A stretch of DNA of 64,000 nt from Hydrogeniiclostridium mannosilyticum (GTDB taxonomy: Bacteria; Bacillota; Clostridia; Oscillospirales; Acutalibacteraceae). The translations under genes were made by a program, and so were the position numbers. This document shows, in pieces, positions 41,404 to 51,104 of the stretch. A model generated the notes under the pieces. The model had not been told where the DNA came from. It ran no database searches and worked only from the letters and a program-made list of their open reading frames with translations. Numbering within the stretch: the stretch's first letter is position 1; each line of letters begins with the position of its first letter. The stretch is taken from the NCBI RefSeq assembly GCF_003268275.1, contig NZ_QLYR01000010.1, positions 1-64,000 of the forward strand, in the 5' to 3' direction.

Positions 41404-43854
41404 CTAATCCTCCGGACGGGCCAGGAGCAATTCAAAGCTCTGCGCATACGTCTTCATCGCCCGGCATGCCGAATCGCCATCCCATAGCCATCCGCGCAGC
41501 TCCTGGGGAAGGCTCAGCTCAACGCTCCAACCAGGCGGTACCGTACAGGCCAGGCGGAAGGCTCTGCCGTCCGGGCTATAATTCCATGAGACTGCAAGAG
41601 GCCCGCAGGGTGTCTGCTCGCTGCCCTTGGCCCATTGCAGCCCACAGGGGTGCGGCGCGACGCGAACCCGCTTTTCCTGAAGATGAACCTCGCCCAGTCC
41701 CAGAATGTCGCGGGTCAGGTGAACGCCCACATGCGCGTTGAAGCCATGTGACAAGCTGCCGGAGGTGTTGACATTTTCATAAAGCGTTCCCGGTCCCCTG
41801 TTCAGCTGGGGCAGAAAAATAGCCCTCAGCTCCTCCAGCAGGCGCCCGTATTCACCCAGCTTAGCCAGCATGTCAAGCCGGATGCAGAGGCCAATAAATA
41901 AATTTGCACGGCCGACACTCGGAGAGGTCAGCGTTTTAGGCGCCGGGCCCATTGTGTTGACAACTGCCTGTATCATGCCTGGCTCACTATTCCGGTCGAA
42001 CAGCTCGGACCAAATATCTGTATACAACGCGGCCTCGGTGATGTACTCCTTGGTTTTCAGCGCGCCGTTTTCCAGGTAGGCGGTGTCAGGGTAAAGCTTT
42101 TCCTCCGTAATAAAGGTTACCGCGCCCATTGAGCGAAGTACACCGCGAATGGCTTCGCCCCATTTCACCCATTCCTCACGCCCATACAGCTTGCCGATCT
42201 CGTAGAGCATATAGGCGTAAAGCGCATTGGCAGGCAAGCAGATCGGCTGGGTGTGGTCCGCCTGGTTGGACTGGGACCAATCCAGGAAAATGGCGGGCAT
42301 ATTCTCCAGCAGGCCGCTCTCCCCAATAAAGTCCCGCGTTCCCCGAATGAACGCCTCCACGCGCGGAAGAGATTGCTCCAGCAGCTCCCGGTCACCGGTA
42401 CGGCGGTAATACTCACAGAACTCCAATATCAGCCAGAACGACCAGGTGGTAATACCGGCCATTTCTTCGTAGGAGTCATGATGCGAGGGAAAAACCTCCG
42501 GGAAAAAAGCATGGCCGTACTTCGCCGGGTCGGTGAGCATAAAGTTCTGTAAAAATGCCTTTTCTACAGACACATCCCCCAGCATTTGCCAGGCTGCGCG
42601 GGCAGTCCACAGTGAGTCGCACAGCCAGCCGCCGCGCTCGCGCTCGGCGCAATCCATAAAGATGTCCAGCGTATTCATCAGCAGCGTCCGCCGCGAAGCG
42701 TCATAGATGCGGTTGACGTCGCCGTCGCTGCAAAGAAATGAGCCCCTGCGGCTGTCGGGATACCAGTAGGTCACCAGGGCGGCACTGTTCAGGCATACGG
42801 TTCCCTGTGTACGGAAAACCAGCTTCAGATGGCGCAGCACATAGGGTTCAAAGGTAAGCAGCCGGTACCGGCCCGGTTCCAGGCAGTAACGGACCATGTT
42901 ATTGGTCTGGGTGATCCTTCCTTCATCCTCCAATCCTTCCTGGTGGAAGATATCGAAAACACAGGCCTTCTCCACCTCCAGGTCAAAGCCGAGGAAGCCG
43001 ACATAATTGTTGCCGAGGTCAAACTGCAGGTAACACGCTGGCTGCTTACCGGGCTCTATACGCCACCCCTCGCCCATGCACTCCAGCTTGCCCTGGAAGG
43101 GGACGTTTTCATCGCGCCGGGCTTGCTTGACAACACGCTCTGTCAGCTGCCCGTACCAGTGGGTGTGCAGCGTTTCGTTCAAGTGGTCTGCCATATCCGG
43201 ACCCCTCTTCTCCTCACCGGCAGCAATCCCGCCAAGCTCCACCAAATTGAGCACTGGCAGCGTCTCCATTGCTGGCAGGCGGCTCCCCCGCGGCAGCAGC
43301 AGCGGCTGTTCATCGAGAACCCGGCAAGGCTGATAAGTGTTCAAATCCTCCGTCACCCAAGACAGCGTATCGGGCCCCAGGTCATAAACCTCGATTACCT
43401 CCCGGCAATGAGAGAGCATCTCCGCACGGCTGCGGCGGTGTGTCAGCTGCCGGCACAGCCAAGGCGATTCCGCCTTGGCGCCCGTAGCCGCCAGCACCTT
43501 TCCTGCACACTGAACCTCACACCAGAACAGTCCCGGTTCCAGTGTAATGTCATTGGAAACATGGTCCGGCGTGTCATAGGCGGCCACCTCTGCCGCCAGC
43601 CTAACCACGCCGGCCTTTTCCACCGGAATTTCCAGCTCATCCACGCGCACATAGCCATGCGCCGTACGAGCCGGGCCGTGCGCCGCCATTTTCCCATCCA
43701 CATAAAGACGGTAAAAGCTGCGTGCCGTTACCGCGATTTTCAGTACGCCGGGCGCTTCAACCCATACATCCGAGCGAAAACCGGCAAATTGATTGTACGG
43801 CTCCGCGGCCCCCTCTATAAAAACCGGCTTTGCCTTCTGAAAAAAATGGTTCAT
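41404..43854 (-). CDS. GH78-like alpha-L-rhamnosidase
   Basis: An 816-aa cytoplasmic protein. Two N-terminal beta-sandwich regions (FYRLYVDGKMAAHGPAR; DLGNNYVGFLGFDLEV) are followed by an (alpha/alpha)6 barrel with the GH78 acid motif in IFMDCAERERGGWLCDSLW. A C-terminal beta domain ends the protein. It should release L-rhamnose from imported saccharides. The locus also holds a GH106 enzyme, so both rhamnosidase families occur within 13 kb. Confidence 0.82.
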   Translation of the reverse strand: MNHFFQKAKPVFIEGAAEPYNQFAGFRSDVWVEAPGVLKIAVTARSFYRLYVDGKMAAHGPARTAHGYVRVDELEIPVEKAGVVRLAAEVAAYDTPDHVSNDITLEPGLFWCEVQCAGKVLAATGAKAESPWLCRQLTHRRSRAEMLSHCREVIEVYDLGPDTLSWVTEDLNTYQPCRVLDEQPLLLPRGSRLPAMETLPVLNLVELGGIAAGEEKRGPDMADHLNETLHTHWYGQLTERVVKQARRDENVPFQGKLECMGEGWRIEPGKQPACYLQFDLGNNYVGFLGFDLEVEKACVFDIFHQEGLEDEGRITQTNNMVRYCLEPGRYRLLTFEPYVLRHLKLVFRTQGTVCLNSAALVTYWYPDSRRGSFLCSDGDVNRIYDASRRTLLMNTLDIFMDCAERERGGWLCDSLWTARAAWQMLGDVSVEKAFLQNFMLTDPAKYGHAFFPEVFPSHHDSYEEMAGITTWSFWLILEFCEYYRRTGDRELLEQSLPRVEAFIRGTRDFIGESGLLENMPAIFLDWSQSNQADHTQPICLPANALYAYMLYEIGKLYGREEWVKWGEAIRGVLRSMGAVTFITEEKLYPDTAYLENGALKTKEYITEAALYTDIWSELFDRNSEPGMIQAVVNTMGPAPKTLTSPSVGRANLFIGLCIRLDMLAKLGEYGRLLEELRAIFLPQLNRGPGTLYENVNTSGSLSHGFNAHVGVHLTRDILGLGEVHLQEKRVRVAPHPCGLQWAKGSEQTPCGPLAVSWNYSPDGRAFRLACTVPPGWSVELSLPQELRGWLWDGDSACRAMKTYAQSFELLLARPED

Positions 43855-43959
43855 ACAACAATCCCCCTATATCATTTTTATAATTGCGGATGCGCAATGC
43901 TCCGCAAGCCTGTATAAAAGAAAAGAGCGCCTGTGCGCTCGTCCGCTTCAGAAGCCCCT

Positions 43960-44430
43960 TCAGGCCTCCTGCTTTTGAAATACCTTGCCCTTGGGAACGG
44001 GGCCACCCTTCGACAAATAAGCCAATATTTCATCAACCCCCTCCCGTGAGCGGGAGTTGACCCAAAAAACGGTTTTACAGCCAGCCAGCCGCAGCCAGTT
44101 TTCCGCACGCTCCGGGTTACCCCCTTCACAGTCCACATGAGTTACAATGCCAATAACATCGCGGTTCGCCATGCAGGTGATATTCGGGCTGTAGAGGGAA
44201 TAGGGTTCCGTCGCGCTTAACAAAAGGCCCACTACGTCGGCCTCATAGGCGTAAAGCGCAAGCGCCCTCCCCAGCTCCTTGCTCTCGATATATTCGCCTG
44301 GCGTGTCAATCACCACGTCGTGGTAATTGACATATTGCGTTTTATGATAATGGATATTCTCTCCGCGCAGCGCCTGGGTTAAGGTGGTTTTTCCGCAGCC
44401 GGTGCGCCCCATCAGAATAATTTTCTTCAT
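43960..44430 (-). CDS. eutP: EutP/PduV-family GTPase
   Basis: A 156-aa small Ras-like NTPase with P-loop GRTGCGKTTL (residues 8-17), D-T-P-G switch (VVIDTPGEY) and T-H-V-D base-recognition motif (IVTHVDCEG). EutP/PduV proteins are associated with ethanolamine or propanediol microcompartments. EutP has been linked to acetate kinase activity in Salmonella. I start at MKKIILMGRTG. It directly follows eutS. No other microcompartment gene is in the window. Confidence 0.88.
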   Translation of the reverse strand: MKKIILMGRTGCGKTTLTQALRGENIHYHKTQYVNYHDVVIDTPGEYIESKELGRALALYAYEADVVGLLLSATEPYSLYSPNITCMANRDVIGIVTHVDCEGGNPERAENWLRLAGCKTVFWVNSRSREGVDEILAYLSKGGPVPKGKVFQKQEA

Positions 44431-44449
44431 TGCTCGCCCCGCCGGGCCC

Positions 44450-44791
44450 TCAGGTTCTGGTAATGTCACAAACCGTAAAGCCCAACGCAGCAGCGGCGTA
44501 ATCCACCAACGCGCGCAATGCGGCCTCTACGTCGGAAACCGTTCCGGTGACAATCAGCGTCCCGCTGAAGCGGTCGACAAAGCCCAGCTCTATGCCGGAG
44601 GCCTTCGTGGCAATATCCCCGGCTATAATCGCCGTCTCACTGGGGCTCATGGTTACAATACCGATGGCGGACTGCGAATAATCCACCGCCGGGTCAAGCC
44701 CCAGCTTTTGGTACAATATTTCATCCGGATTGGCAATGATGTGCGCAATGGTGATCTGCTTACCGGGAACAATTTCCTGAATAATCCGCAT
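44450..44791 (-). CDS. eutS: Microcompartment shell protein EutS
   Basis: A 113-aa circularly permuted BMC-domain protein forming bent hexamers in microcompartment shells. RIIQEIVPGKQITIAHIIANP, IVTMSPSETAIIAGDIATK and the end GFTVCDITRT match EutS closely. I use the internal ATG with AGGATGG upstream, which gives the family length. An ATG 25 codons earlier (44866) lacks a ribosome site. It pairs with eutP but stands apart from enzymes or other shell genes. Confidence 0.88.
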   Translation of the reverse strand: MRIIQEIVPGKQITIAHIIANPDEILYQKLGLDPAVDYSQSAIGIVTMSPSETAIIAGDIATKASGIELGFVDRFSGTLIVTGTVSDVEAALRALVDYAAAALGFTVCDITRT

Positions 44792-44869
44792 CTTGCCATC
44801 CTGCTGCTGATTGGGCAGCTGCTCATATAAATTCAAAAAAGGCCCTTCTTTCAACGCTTCATTCATTAT

Positions 44870-45051
44870 AATGCGGCGCTCAGACTCGCCGGTGTATTCG
44901 CCGGCCCTGCATGGCCCGCATAATTATTTAATTATTATTAGTATAGCATTATTTCGGCAAAAAATAAAGAATAAAATTGCGGATTGGAGACACCGCACCA
45001 GCAGAAATGCAGCAAAAAGCCACCGGGCGGCAGAACCTCCCCGGCGGCTTT
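44870..45051 (-). terminator. Terminator of the DUF4190 gene and eutS upstream region
   Basis: AAAGCCACCGGG (45016-45027) pairs with CCCGGCGGCTTT (45040-45051), followed on the minus strand by TTTTT (45014-45018). It ends the DUF4190 transcript. The remaining 44870-44990 holds AT-rich sequence with a TATACT -10 candidate (minus strand, about 44941-44946) and a GCCGG/CCGGC hairpin in the eutS leader. Confidence 0.65.
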
Positions 45052-45090
45052 GGCGGCTATTATTTTGTGTTTGTAAAGCCCTTAAAGCTT

Positions 45091-45624
45091 TTAATAAAGG
45101 CTCTCCAGCCAATTCTCAAATTCATAATAGAAATAAGGAGAGCTATTGGCGGCCACAAGCACGATAATCAGCATAATAACGATAATCGCAAGTGTGATTG
45201 CGCTGGTAACAATGCCGGCAACGGCCATACCCTTACCATTGGCATTGCGCTTCATGCCAATAATGCTGAAAATCAAGCCGAGAACTGCCAGCGGAAGGCC
45301 TATGTAATAGAAGCAGCAGGTCAGCAGGGAAAGAATACCGCAGATCATACCGGCAATGGAGAGGCCGGGTGTGCTCGACTGCGGCGGATAGGGCTCCGCC
45401 GAATAGGTGGGCTGGTTATAGCTGTTCTGCTGATAATCCGGGTAATAGGACGGAGCAGAAGCAGGCGGAATCTGCTGGTAAGCGCCATTGCCCTGCGGCG
45501 GCTGGTAGGGCTGCTGATTCTGTGGCGCCGCATAGGGTTGCTGGTCGACAGGCTGCGGCTGCGGTTGTTGCGGCGGCTGTTCCGGCTGCGGCGGATAATT
45601 TGGAATTTGAGGATCGTAGTCCAT
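45091..45624 (-). CDS. DUF4190 membrane protein with Pro/Gln-rich tail
   Basis: A 177-aa protein. Residues 1-85 are low-complexity and rich in Pro, Gln and Tyr (QPPQQPQPQPVDQQP). Two transmembrane helices follow, separated by a short loop with GMKRNANGKGMAVAGIV, the DUF4190 signature. The disordered N-terminus is probably cytoplasmic. The role is unknown. Such proteins are common in Clostridia and Actinobacteria. It has its own promoter and terminator. Confidence 0.85.
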   Translation of the reverse strand: MDYDPQIPNYPPQPEQPPQQPQPQPVDQQPYAAPQNQQPYQPPQGNGAYQQIPPASAPSYYPDYQQNSYNQPTYSAEPYPPQSSTPGLSIAGMICGILSLLTCCFYYIGLPLAVLGLIFSIIGMKRNANGKGMAVAGIVTSAITLAIIVIMLIIVLVAANSSPYFYYEFENWLESLY

Positions 45625-45668
45625 AACGAATTCTCCTTTATTTCAGTTTACATTCAGTCGTTTTTATT

Positions 45669-45698
45669 ATTATATCCTAACGTTTGCTTGTCTGTCAA
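45669..45698 (-). promoter_or_regulatory. Sigma-A promoter of the DUF4190 gene
   Basis: Minus strand TTGACA (45693-45698) and TATAAT (45669-45674) with 18 bp spacing, about 50 bases before the ATG. Confidence 0.7.
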
Positions 45699-45790
45699 TT
45701 TGATTTGTCAAAATAACAGGATTTTCCCGTACTGAATTTGCGGGGGCTTTTTTGGCCAATTTGATGGAGAAACAAGCGGCCTGTATCTCC

Positions 45791-46246
45791 TTATAAAAGA
45801 TGAAAATTGTGCGTATCTTCCTGCTCATAAGGAGCGAACGCCTCATTATGCCCTTCCTCTAAAAACATGGGCAAATACTGCTCAAAGTGATTTTCACTGT
45901 GAATCTCTCGGAGCTTTTCAATCGGCAGCCAATAAACGCGCCCCTCCTCTGTCTCTGGAAGCAGGTTCCCTTTAAAGTCAGCGGTTTTATACAAAAAAAC
46001 AAGGTAACGCTCGTTGGTACGGGTATTGCACCAATGAATGACCCCGCAGCTTTTTAGGTTCCAAACATCCAGGCCGGTTTCCTCCTTAACCTCCCGGACA
46101 GCGGAAGCCACAAAGCTTTCGCAGGGCTCCACATGCCCGCCGGGAAATGAAAGCCCCTTCCAGCTGACGACACGCTCCTGCACCAATGCGCAGCCAGTGT
46201 CCTTGTCCTCCACCATCACCATGTTTGTCAGCTCAACGCCGGCCAT
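45791..46246 (-). CDS. NUDIX hydrolase (MutT-like)
   Basis: A 151-aa pyrophosphohydrolase with an intact Nudix box (GGHVEPCESFVASAVREVKE, then ETGLDV), which binds Mg2+ and cleaves nucleoside diphosphate derivatives such as 8-oxo-dGTP. I start at MAGVELTNMV. A GTG ten codons upstream overlaps the end of the DUF3006 gene. Part of a leftward ygiQ-DUF3006-nudix unit. Substrate not determined. Confidence 0.88.
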   Translation of the reverse strand: MAGVELTNMVMVEDKDTGCALVQERVVSWKGLSFPGGHVEPCESFVASAVREVKEETGLDVWNLKSCGVIHWCNTRTNERYLVFLYKTADFKGNLLPETEEGRVYWLPIEKLREIHSENHFEQYLPMFLEEGHNEAFAPYEQEDTHNFHLL

Positions 46247-46266
46247 ACTTTCACTGCCCTTCTTTC

Positions 46267-46530
46267 CTATTCCCACAGGGCATCCTGCTTTTTCTTGAGG
46301 GCAGCGCGGCGTTGTTTGGTTTCATCCAGATCCACGGAGATCCTGCCCTCGTCGTCAATCAACAGAATGGTTCCCTCAGCGGCATCGCCCGGCAGCTCCT
46401 TTGTCTCGATGCCGAAAAGGCGCACTTCCTTATTTTTTGCCCTTGTTTTTTTTACCCCCGCATCCTGGTCCGCCAACTCCTCACAAATGGCAAAATTTCC
46501 CTCGAAACGGTCAATTGAAAGCTTTCTCAT
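46267..46530 (-). CDS. DUF3006-family protein
   Basis: An 87-aa protein opening with MRKLSIDRFEGNFAICE, the DUF3006 hallmark (IDRFEG...AV/ICE). A beta-rich middle and a charged helical tail follow (DETKQRRAALKKKQDALW). It overlaps the ygiQ stop by four bases (ATGA). The function is unknown. Genes of this family often lie near hydrolases in Clostridia. Confidence 0.85.
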   Translation of the reverse strand: MRKLSIDRFEGNFAICEELADQDAGVKKTRAKNKEVRLFGIETKELPGDAAEGTILLIDDEGRISVDLDETKQRRAALKKKQDALWE

Positions 46531-48416
46531 TGTTCTTTCCCCTTTCCTTTATTCTGCTGGCGGCGCCTTTTCTCCCGACGGACATCCGGTTTCCTTCCCC
46601 CCCGGGGCTTTGGCGTCTTGGGCGGCCGGGCGGCGTTAACCAGCTGGTGTGTCCCGCCGCCAATCAGGTCCGGCCGGCCGGCATCGATCAACGCCTGAAC
46701 CACCTGTTCCTTCTTTTTCGGGTCATAATATTGAAGCAGCGCGCGCTGCTGTGCTTTCTCACGGTTTGTGCGCGGGACATAGACCTCCTTCAGGGTATAA
46801 GGATCCAGCCCGGTATAAAACATACAGGTTGAAATCGTCCCCGGTGTCGGGTAAAAATCCTGTACCTGATCGGGGTGGAGATGTTCCCGTTTCAGGAAAA
46901 GCGCCAGCTCCACCGCATCCTTAAGCGTGCTGCCGGGGTGGGAGGACATCAAGTATGGCACCAGGTACTGCTCCTTACCCAACCGGCGGGTAAGCTGGGC
47001 AAAACGCCGCTGAAACTCCACGTAGGCCTCTATATGCGGTTTTCCCATGCAGTCAAGCACCCCGGCGGCGCAGTGCTCCGGTGCAACCCGCAGCTGCCCG
47101 CTCACATGATATTCTACCAGCTCCCTTAAAAAGTCTGGGTTTTTGTCCTCCAATAAATAATCATAACGAATACCCGAGCGAATAAACACTTTTTTTACGC
47201 CGGGAACCGCCCGGATTTTCCGCAGCAGTTCCAGATAATCGCTGTGGCTGACCTGAAGGGCGGGGCAGGGCTTCGGCGCTAAGCATTTCCGGTCCGGGCA
47301 AAGCCCCTGGGTCTGCTGCTTTTTGCAAGAGGGGAGGCGAAAGTTTGCCGTTGGGCCCCCAACATCATGAATATACCCCTTGAAATTCGGCTGTTTTGTC
47401 AGGAGGCGCACCTCGCGCAAAATACTCTCCTCGCTCCGCGCCGTAATGGCCCGGCCCTGATGAAAGGAAATAGAACAAAAATTGCAGGCGCCAAAACAGC
47501 CGCGGTTGTGGGTAATGGAAAACTCCACCTCCCGAATTGCGGGCACCCCGCCCATTGGCTCATAGCAGGGGTGGTAGGTCCGCATATAGGGCAGCTCGTA
47601 GACCCAGTCCAGTTCCTGCTGGCTGAGCGGCGGCATAGGCGGATTCTGTACCAGCAGCAGCTTGCCGTGCTTTTGAATAACCTTTTTACCGCGTACCGCA
47701 TCCTGTTCCATCTGCTGTTTGCGGCAGGAAACGGCATATTCTTTTTTGGACGCGCAGACCTGCTCGTAGCTGGGGCAATCCACGGCTGGCCCAGGCTGAT
47801 ACCGGGCCGCGGGGATCAGGTAGCAGGTACCCCGAATGTCCGTCATTTCGGAAATATTTTCCCCGCTGTCCAGGCGCCGGGCAATTTCTACCGCCTGTTT
47901 TTCTCCCATCCCGTAGGAGATCAGATCCGCCTGTGAATCCAGCAGAATAGAGGGCAGCACCTTGTCCGCCCAATAATCATAGTGAGCAAAGCGCCGCAGG
48001 GAAGCCTCCAGGCCGCCGATGATGATGGGAGAATCCGGATACAGCTTTCGGATCAGCCTGGAGTAGACCGTGACCGCACGGTCCGGACGAAGGCCGGCCC
48101 GGTTGCCCGGCGAATAGGCGTCGGCCTCCCGCCGCCGGCGCGCTACCGTATAATGCGCCACCATACTGTCAATGTTTCCGGCACTGACCATAAAGCCCAG
48201 CCGCGGCTTGCCAAACCGGGTAAAATCCTTTTCTGTCCGCCAATCCGGCTGTGCGAGAACGGCTACCCGGAACCCCTTCGCCTCCAAAACACGGGAAATA
48301 ATAGCGGGGCCAAAGGTGGAATGGTCCACATAGGCATCGCCGGTGACAATGATAAAGTCCGGGCACTCCCAGCCCAAGCTCTGTATTTCTTCTTTCGTAA
48401 TTGGTAAAAACGGCAT
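46527..48416 (-). CDS. YgiQ-family radical SAM protein
   Basis: A 629-aa cytoplasmic iron-sulfur protein. The radical SAM cluster motif is C307-x3-C311-x2-C314 (GCFGACNFC), preceded by the N-terminal YgiQ domain (PDFIIVTGDAYVDHSTFG) and followed by a Cys-rich C-terminal part. The family is widespread but its reaction is not established. It is the first gene of the ygiQ-DUF3006-nudix unit. Confidence 0.92.
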   Translation of the reverse strand: MPFLPITKEEIQSLGWECPDFIIVTGDAYVDHSTFGPAIISRVLEAKGFRVAVLAQPDWRTEKDFTRFGKPRLGFMVSAGNIDSMVAHYTVARRRREADAYSPGNRAGLRPDRAVTVYSRLIRKLYPDSPIIIGGLEASLRRFAHYDYWADKVLPSILLDSQADLISYGMGEKQAVEIARRLDSGENISEMTDIRGTCYLIPAARYQPGPAVDCPSYEQVCASKKEYAVSCRKQQMEQDAVRGKKVIQKHGKLLLVQNPPMPPLSQQELDWVYELPYMRTYHPCYEPMGGVPAIREVEFSITHNRGCFGACNFCSISFHQGRAITARSEESILREVRLLTKQPNFKGYIHDVGGPTANFRLPSCKKQQTQGLCPDRKCLAPKPCPALQVSHSDYLELLRKIRAVPGVKKVFIRSGIRYDYLLEDKNPDFLRELVEYHVSGQLRVAPEHCAAGVLDCMGKPHIEAYVEFQRRFAQLTRRLGKEQYLVPYLMSSHPGSTLKDAVELALFLKREHLHPDQVQDFYPTPGTISTCMFYTGLDPYTLKEVYVPRTNREKAQQRALLQYYDPKKKEQVVQALIDAGRPDLIGGGTHQLVNAARPPKTPKPRGGRKPDVRREKRRRQQNKGKGKEQ

Positions 48417-48442
48417 GGTTTTGTCCTTATCTCAACTGACCT

Positions 48443-51016
48443 TTATTCCGGCTTAACCGATGGTTCGTCCGGCTTCTGCATATTCATTTCCAGCCACTGC
48501 TGGTAGGTAATCAGCACCTGGCGGGGCTTGCTCCCCTCATGCGGGCCGACAATCCCCATCTGCTCCATTTCGTCGATCAGCCGCCCAGCACGGGCATAGC
48601 CCACGTGCAGCCGCCTTTGCAGCAGAGAGGTGGAGGCCTGCCCCGATTCGACCACGCATTTCACCGCATCGGGGATCATCGGGTCCGTGTCTTCAGAGGC
48701 TATGCCGCCTTCTGCCTTCCCCTTATCTTCCACCGCATTCTTTTCAATTTCCTCAATGATTCCGGCATCGTACTCGTGATTTCCCTCGCTCTTCATAAAG
48801 CCGGCGATGCTCTCAATTTCATTGTCGCTGACAAAGCAGCCCTGTACCCGGATGGGCTTTTGGCTGCCGATGGGGGCAAACAGCATATCACCGCGCCCCA
48901 ACAGCTTCTCAGCGCCGCCCATATCCAGAATCGTCCGCGAATCCACCTGCGACGAGACGGTCAGGGCAATCCGGCTTGGAATATTCGCCTTAATCAGCCC
49001 GGTAATAACATCCACAGAGGGCCGCTGCGTGGCAATCACCAGATGCATTCCAGCGGCACGGGCCATCTGGGCGAGGCGGCAGATGGAATCCTCCACTTCA
49101 TTCGGCGCCGCCATCATCAGGTCCGCCAGCTCGTCCACAATAATGACTATCTGCGGCATATGCAGCATGGGCTGCCCCTGGTCATCCGTATAATTGCACG
49201 AGGCCGCCAGCGCATTGTAGCCGGACAGGTCCCTTACATTGCAGTCGGCAAAAATTTTATAGCGCTTGAGCATCTCGGTAACGGCCCAGTTCAGCGCCCC
49301 TGCCGCTTTACGCGGATCGGTGACAACGGGCACCAGCAAATGCGGAAGGCCGTTATATACCCCCAGTTCAACCACCTTGGGGTCAATCATCAGAAAACGT
49401 ACGTCCTCCGGCGTGCTCTTATAGAGCAGGCTGATAATCATCGCATTGATGCAGACGGATTTACCGGAGCCCGTGGTGCCCGCAATCAGCAAATGCGGCA
49501 TTTTGGCAAGATCCGCCACGGTGACGCTGCCGGCTATATCGCGCCCGAGCACCACCGTCAACGGGCTCTTAGCTGTCTGGAAGCTGTTGCTTTCAATCAG
49601 CTCGCGCATACGCACAGTCGTGACACGCTGATTGGGCACCTCAATGCCGACGGCAGCCTTTCCGGGGATGGGGGCCTCGATGCGCACACCGGTGGCGGCA
49701 AGGTTCATGGCAATATCATCCGCCAGATTAGTAATCTTGCTAATTTTAACACCCGGTGCCGGCTGAAGCTCATAGCGGGTAACGGACGGGCCGCGCGAAA
49801 TGTCAATAATCTTAGTCTGTACGCCGAAGCTCTTCAGCGTCTCCGTCAGCATCCGCCCGCTTGTCTGCAACTCATTAGTCACGTCCCCTTCGTCTGCTTC
49901 CTTGGTAGCCTCCAGCATGGAAACCGGCGGAAAATGAGGGGACGAGGTCGGCGCCTGGGAAGCCGGCTCGTTGAGCAGCTCCTCCGGAACCGGCGTGCCG
50001 ATTACGCCCTTTTCCTTTTTCTTTGCCGCCTCTTTTTCCTCCTTGGAGGCCCGGCGGCTCAAAAAGCTGCCGGCAGCGGCGTCCTCGCCGTTCTCTCTGG
50101 CCACGGCGGGCGCCTGCTCTGCCCGGGCCTCCTGAACGCCTGGCTGAATTTCCCGCTGGGGCTCTGCCGCCGGCGCTCCGGACGGCTTGTTGATGTCAAA
50201 GACCTTTTCCAGCTTCTCCAGCTTTTCATTTTTTGTCTTAGGGGACTGCACCGGATGCATGGGCAGCTCATCCTTATCGAGCGCGATGTCAATATTGGTC
50301 TGCCTGCGATGGATTTCCTGGCGGCGTTCCCGCGCAGTCCCCACAGCCGTACCAACCATTGCCGCCGGTTTGGCAACAGCGCGGAACAGTTTAACCATGC
50401 TGGTGCCTGTTAGAATCATCACCGCTACGAAAAGCAGCAGAATAATTACAATTTTGCCGCCGATTGCCCCCAGGCCCAACACCACCGGGTAACCGATCAG
50501 CCCCCCGAAGAACCCGGCGCCGCGCCGGGCGGAGCCGTCCGTGTACAATTTGACAATCAGCTCGCCGAAGCCCAGCTCACCGGGCTCATAGGAGAAAATA
50601 TAGACAGCCCCGCACAACAGCAAAATGATAACAACCATCAAAACAATCTTTGCACTCATCTTATTGCTGTAGCGCTCAAAGGCCGTCACGATAGATATGT
50701 ATAAAAGCAGAACCGGCCACATGATTGCGCAGACTCCAAAGAGCCCCATGATCTGCACATGAAGCCAGTTCCAGATGTTCTCACCCGGAATTAGTACAAC
50801 GCACGCCATTAGAACCGCGGCGGCAAAGATGACCACCGCCATAATCTGGTTACGCTGTTTAATGAGCTCCAGCTCCCGCATTTTTTTCTGCATGGCCTCT
50901 TCCTTCGTCATGCGGGGCTGCTGCTGTTTAGGCCTCCGCGCCGCGCCGCCGGACTTCGGCGTCCGTTTTGCGGGCGGACTCTTCGGGGCTGAACCGCTTT
51001 TTTTTCGTTGCGCCAT
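48443..51016 (-). CDS. ftsK: FtsK/SpoIIIE DNA translocase
   Basis: An 857-aa septal DNA pump. It has a basic N-terminus, four transmembrane helices (about 55-200), an acidic/Ala-rich linker, an alpha domain and a RecA-like motor. The Walker A motif is GTTGSGKS with K519, and Walker B is [15 protein letters not shown]-terminal gamma winged helix recognises orienting sequences ([18 protein letters not shown]). It moves chromosomes at division and, as SpoIIIE, into the forespore. It is downstream of uppP and tepA. Confidence 0.95.
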   Translation of the reverse strand: MAQRKKSGSAPKSPPAKRTPKSGGAARRPKQQQPRMTKEEAMQKKMRELELIKQRNQIMAVVIFAAAVLMACVVLIPGENIWNWLHVQIMGLFGVCAIMWPVLLLYISIVTAFERYSNKMSAKIVLMVVIILLLCGAVYIFSYEPGELGFGELIVKLYTDGSARRGAGFFGGLIGYPVVLGLGAIGGKIVIILLLFVAVMILTGTSMVKLFRAVAKPAAMVGTAVGTARERRQEIHRRQTNIDIALDKDELPMHPVQSPKTKNEKLEKLEKVFDINKPSGAPAAEPQREIQPGVQEARAEQAPAVARENGEDAAAGSFLSRRASKEEKEAAKKKEKGVIGTPVPEELLNEPASQAPTSSPHFPPVSMLEATKEADEGDVTNELQTSGRMLTETLKSFGVQTKIIDISRGPSVTRYELQPAPGVKISKITNLADDIAMNLAATGVRIEAPIPGKAAVGIEVPNQRVTTVRMRELIESNSFQTAKSPLTVVLGRDIAGSVTVADLAKMPHLLIAGTTGSGKSVCINAMIISLLYKSTPEDVRFLMIDPKVVELGVYNGLPHLLVPVVTDPRKAAGALNWAVTEMLKRYKIFADCNVRDLSGYNALAASCNYTDDQGQPMLHMPQIVIIVDELADLMMAAPNEVEDSICRLAQMARAAGMHLVIATQRPSVDVITGLIKANIPSRIALTVSSQVDSRTILDMGGAEKLLGRGDMLFAPIGSQKPIRVQGCFVSDNEIESIAGFMKSEGNHEYDAGIIEEIEKNAVEDKGKAEGGIASEDTDPMIPDAVKCVVESGQASTSLLQRRLHVGYARAGRLIDEMEQMGIVGPHEGSKPRQVLITYQQWLEMNMQKPDEPSVKPE

Positions 51017-51104
51017 ATTCTTTCCCTCTTTTTCACATCCTCAAGCCGGTAAGACCGGGCCGCCTTTATTCGTTATGCTCATATTTCTCCTGCCGCCGGG
51101 GCAT

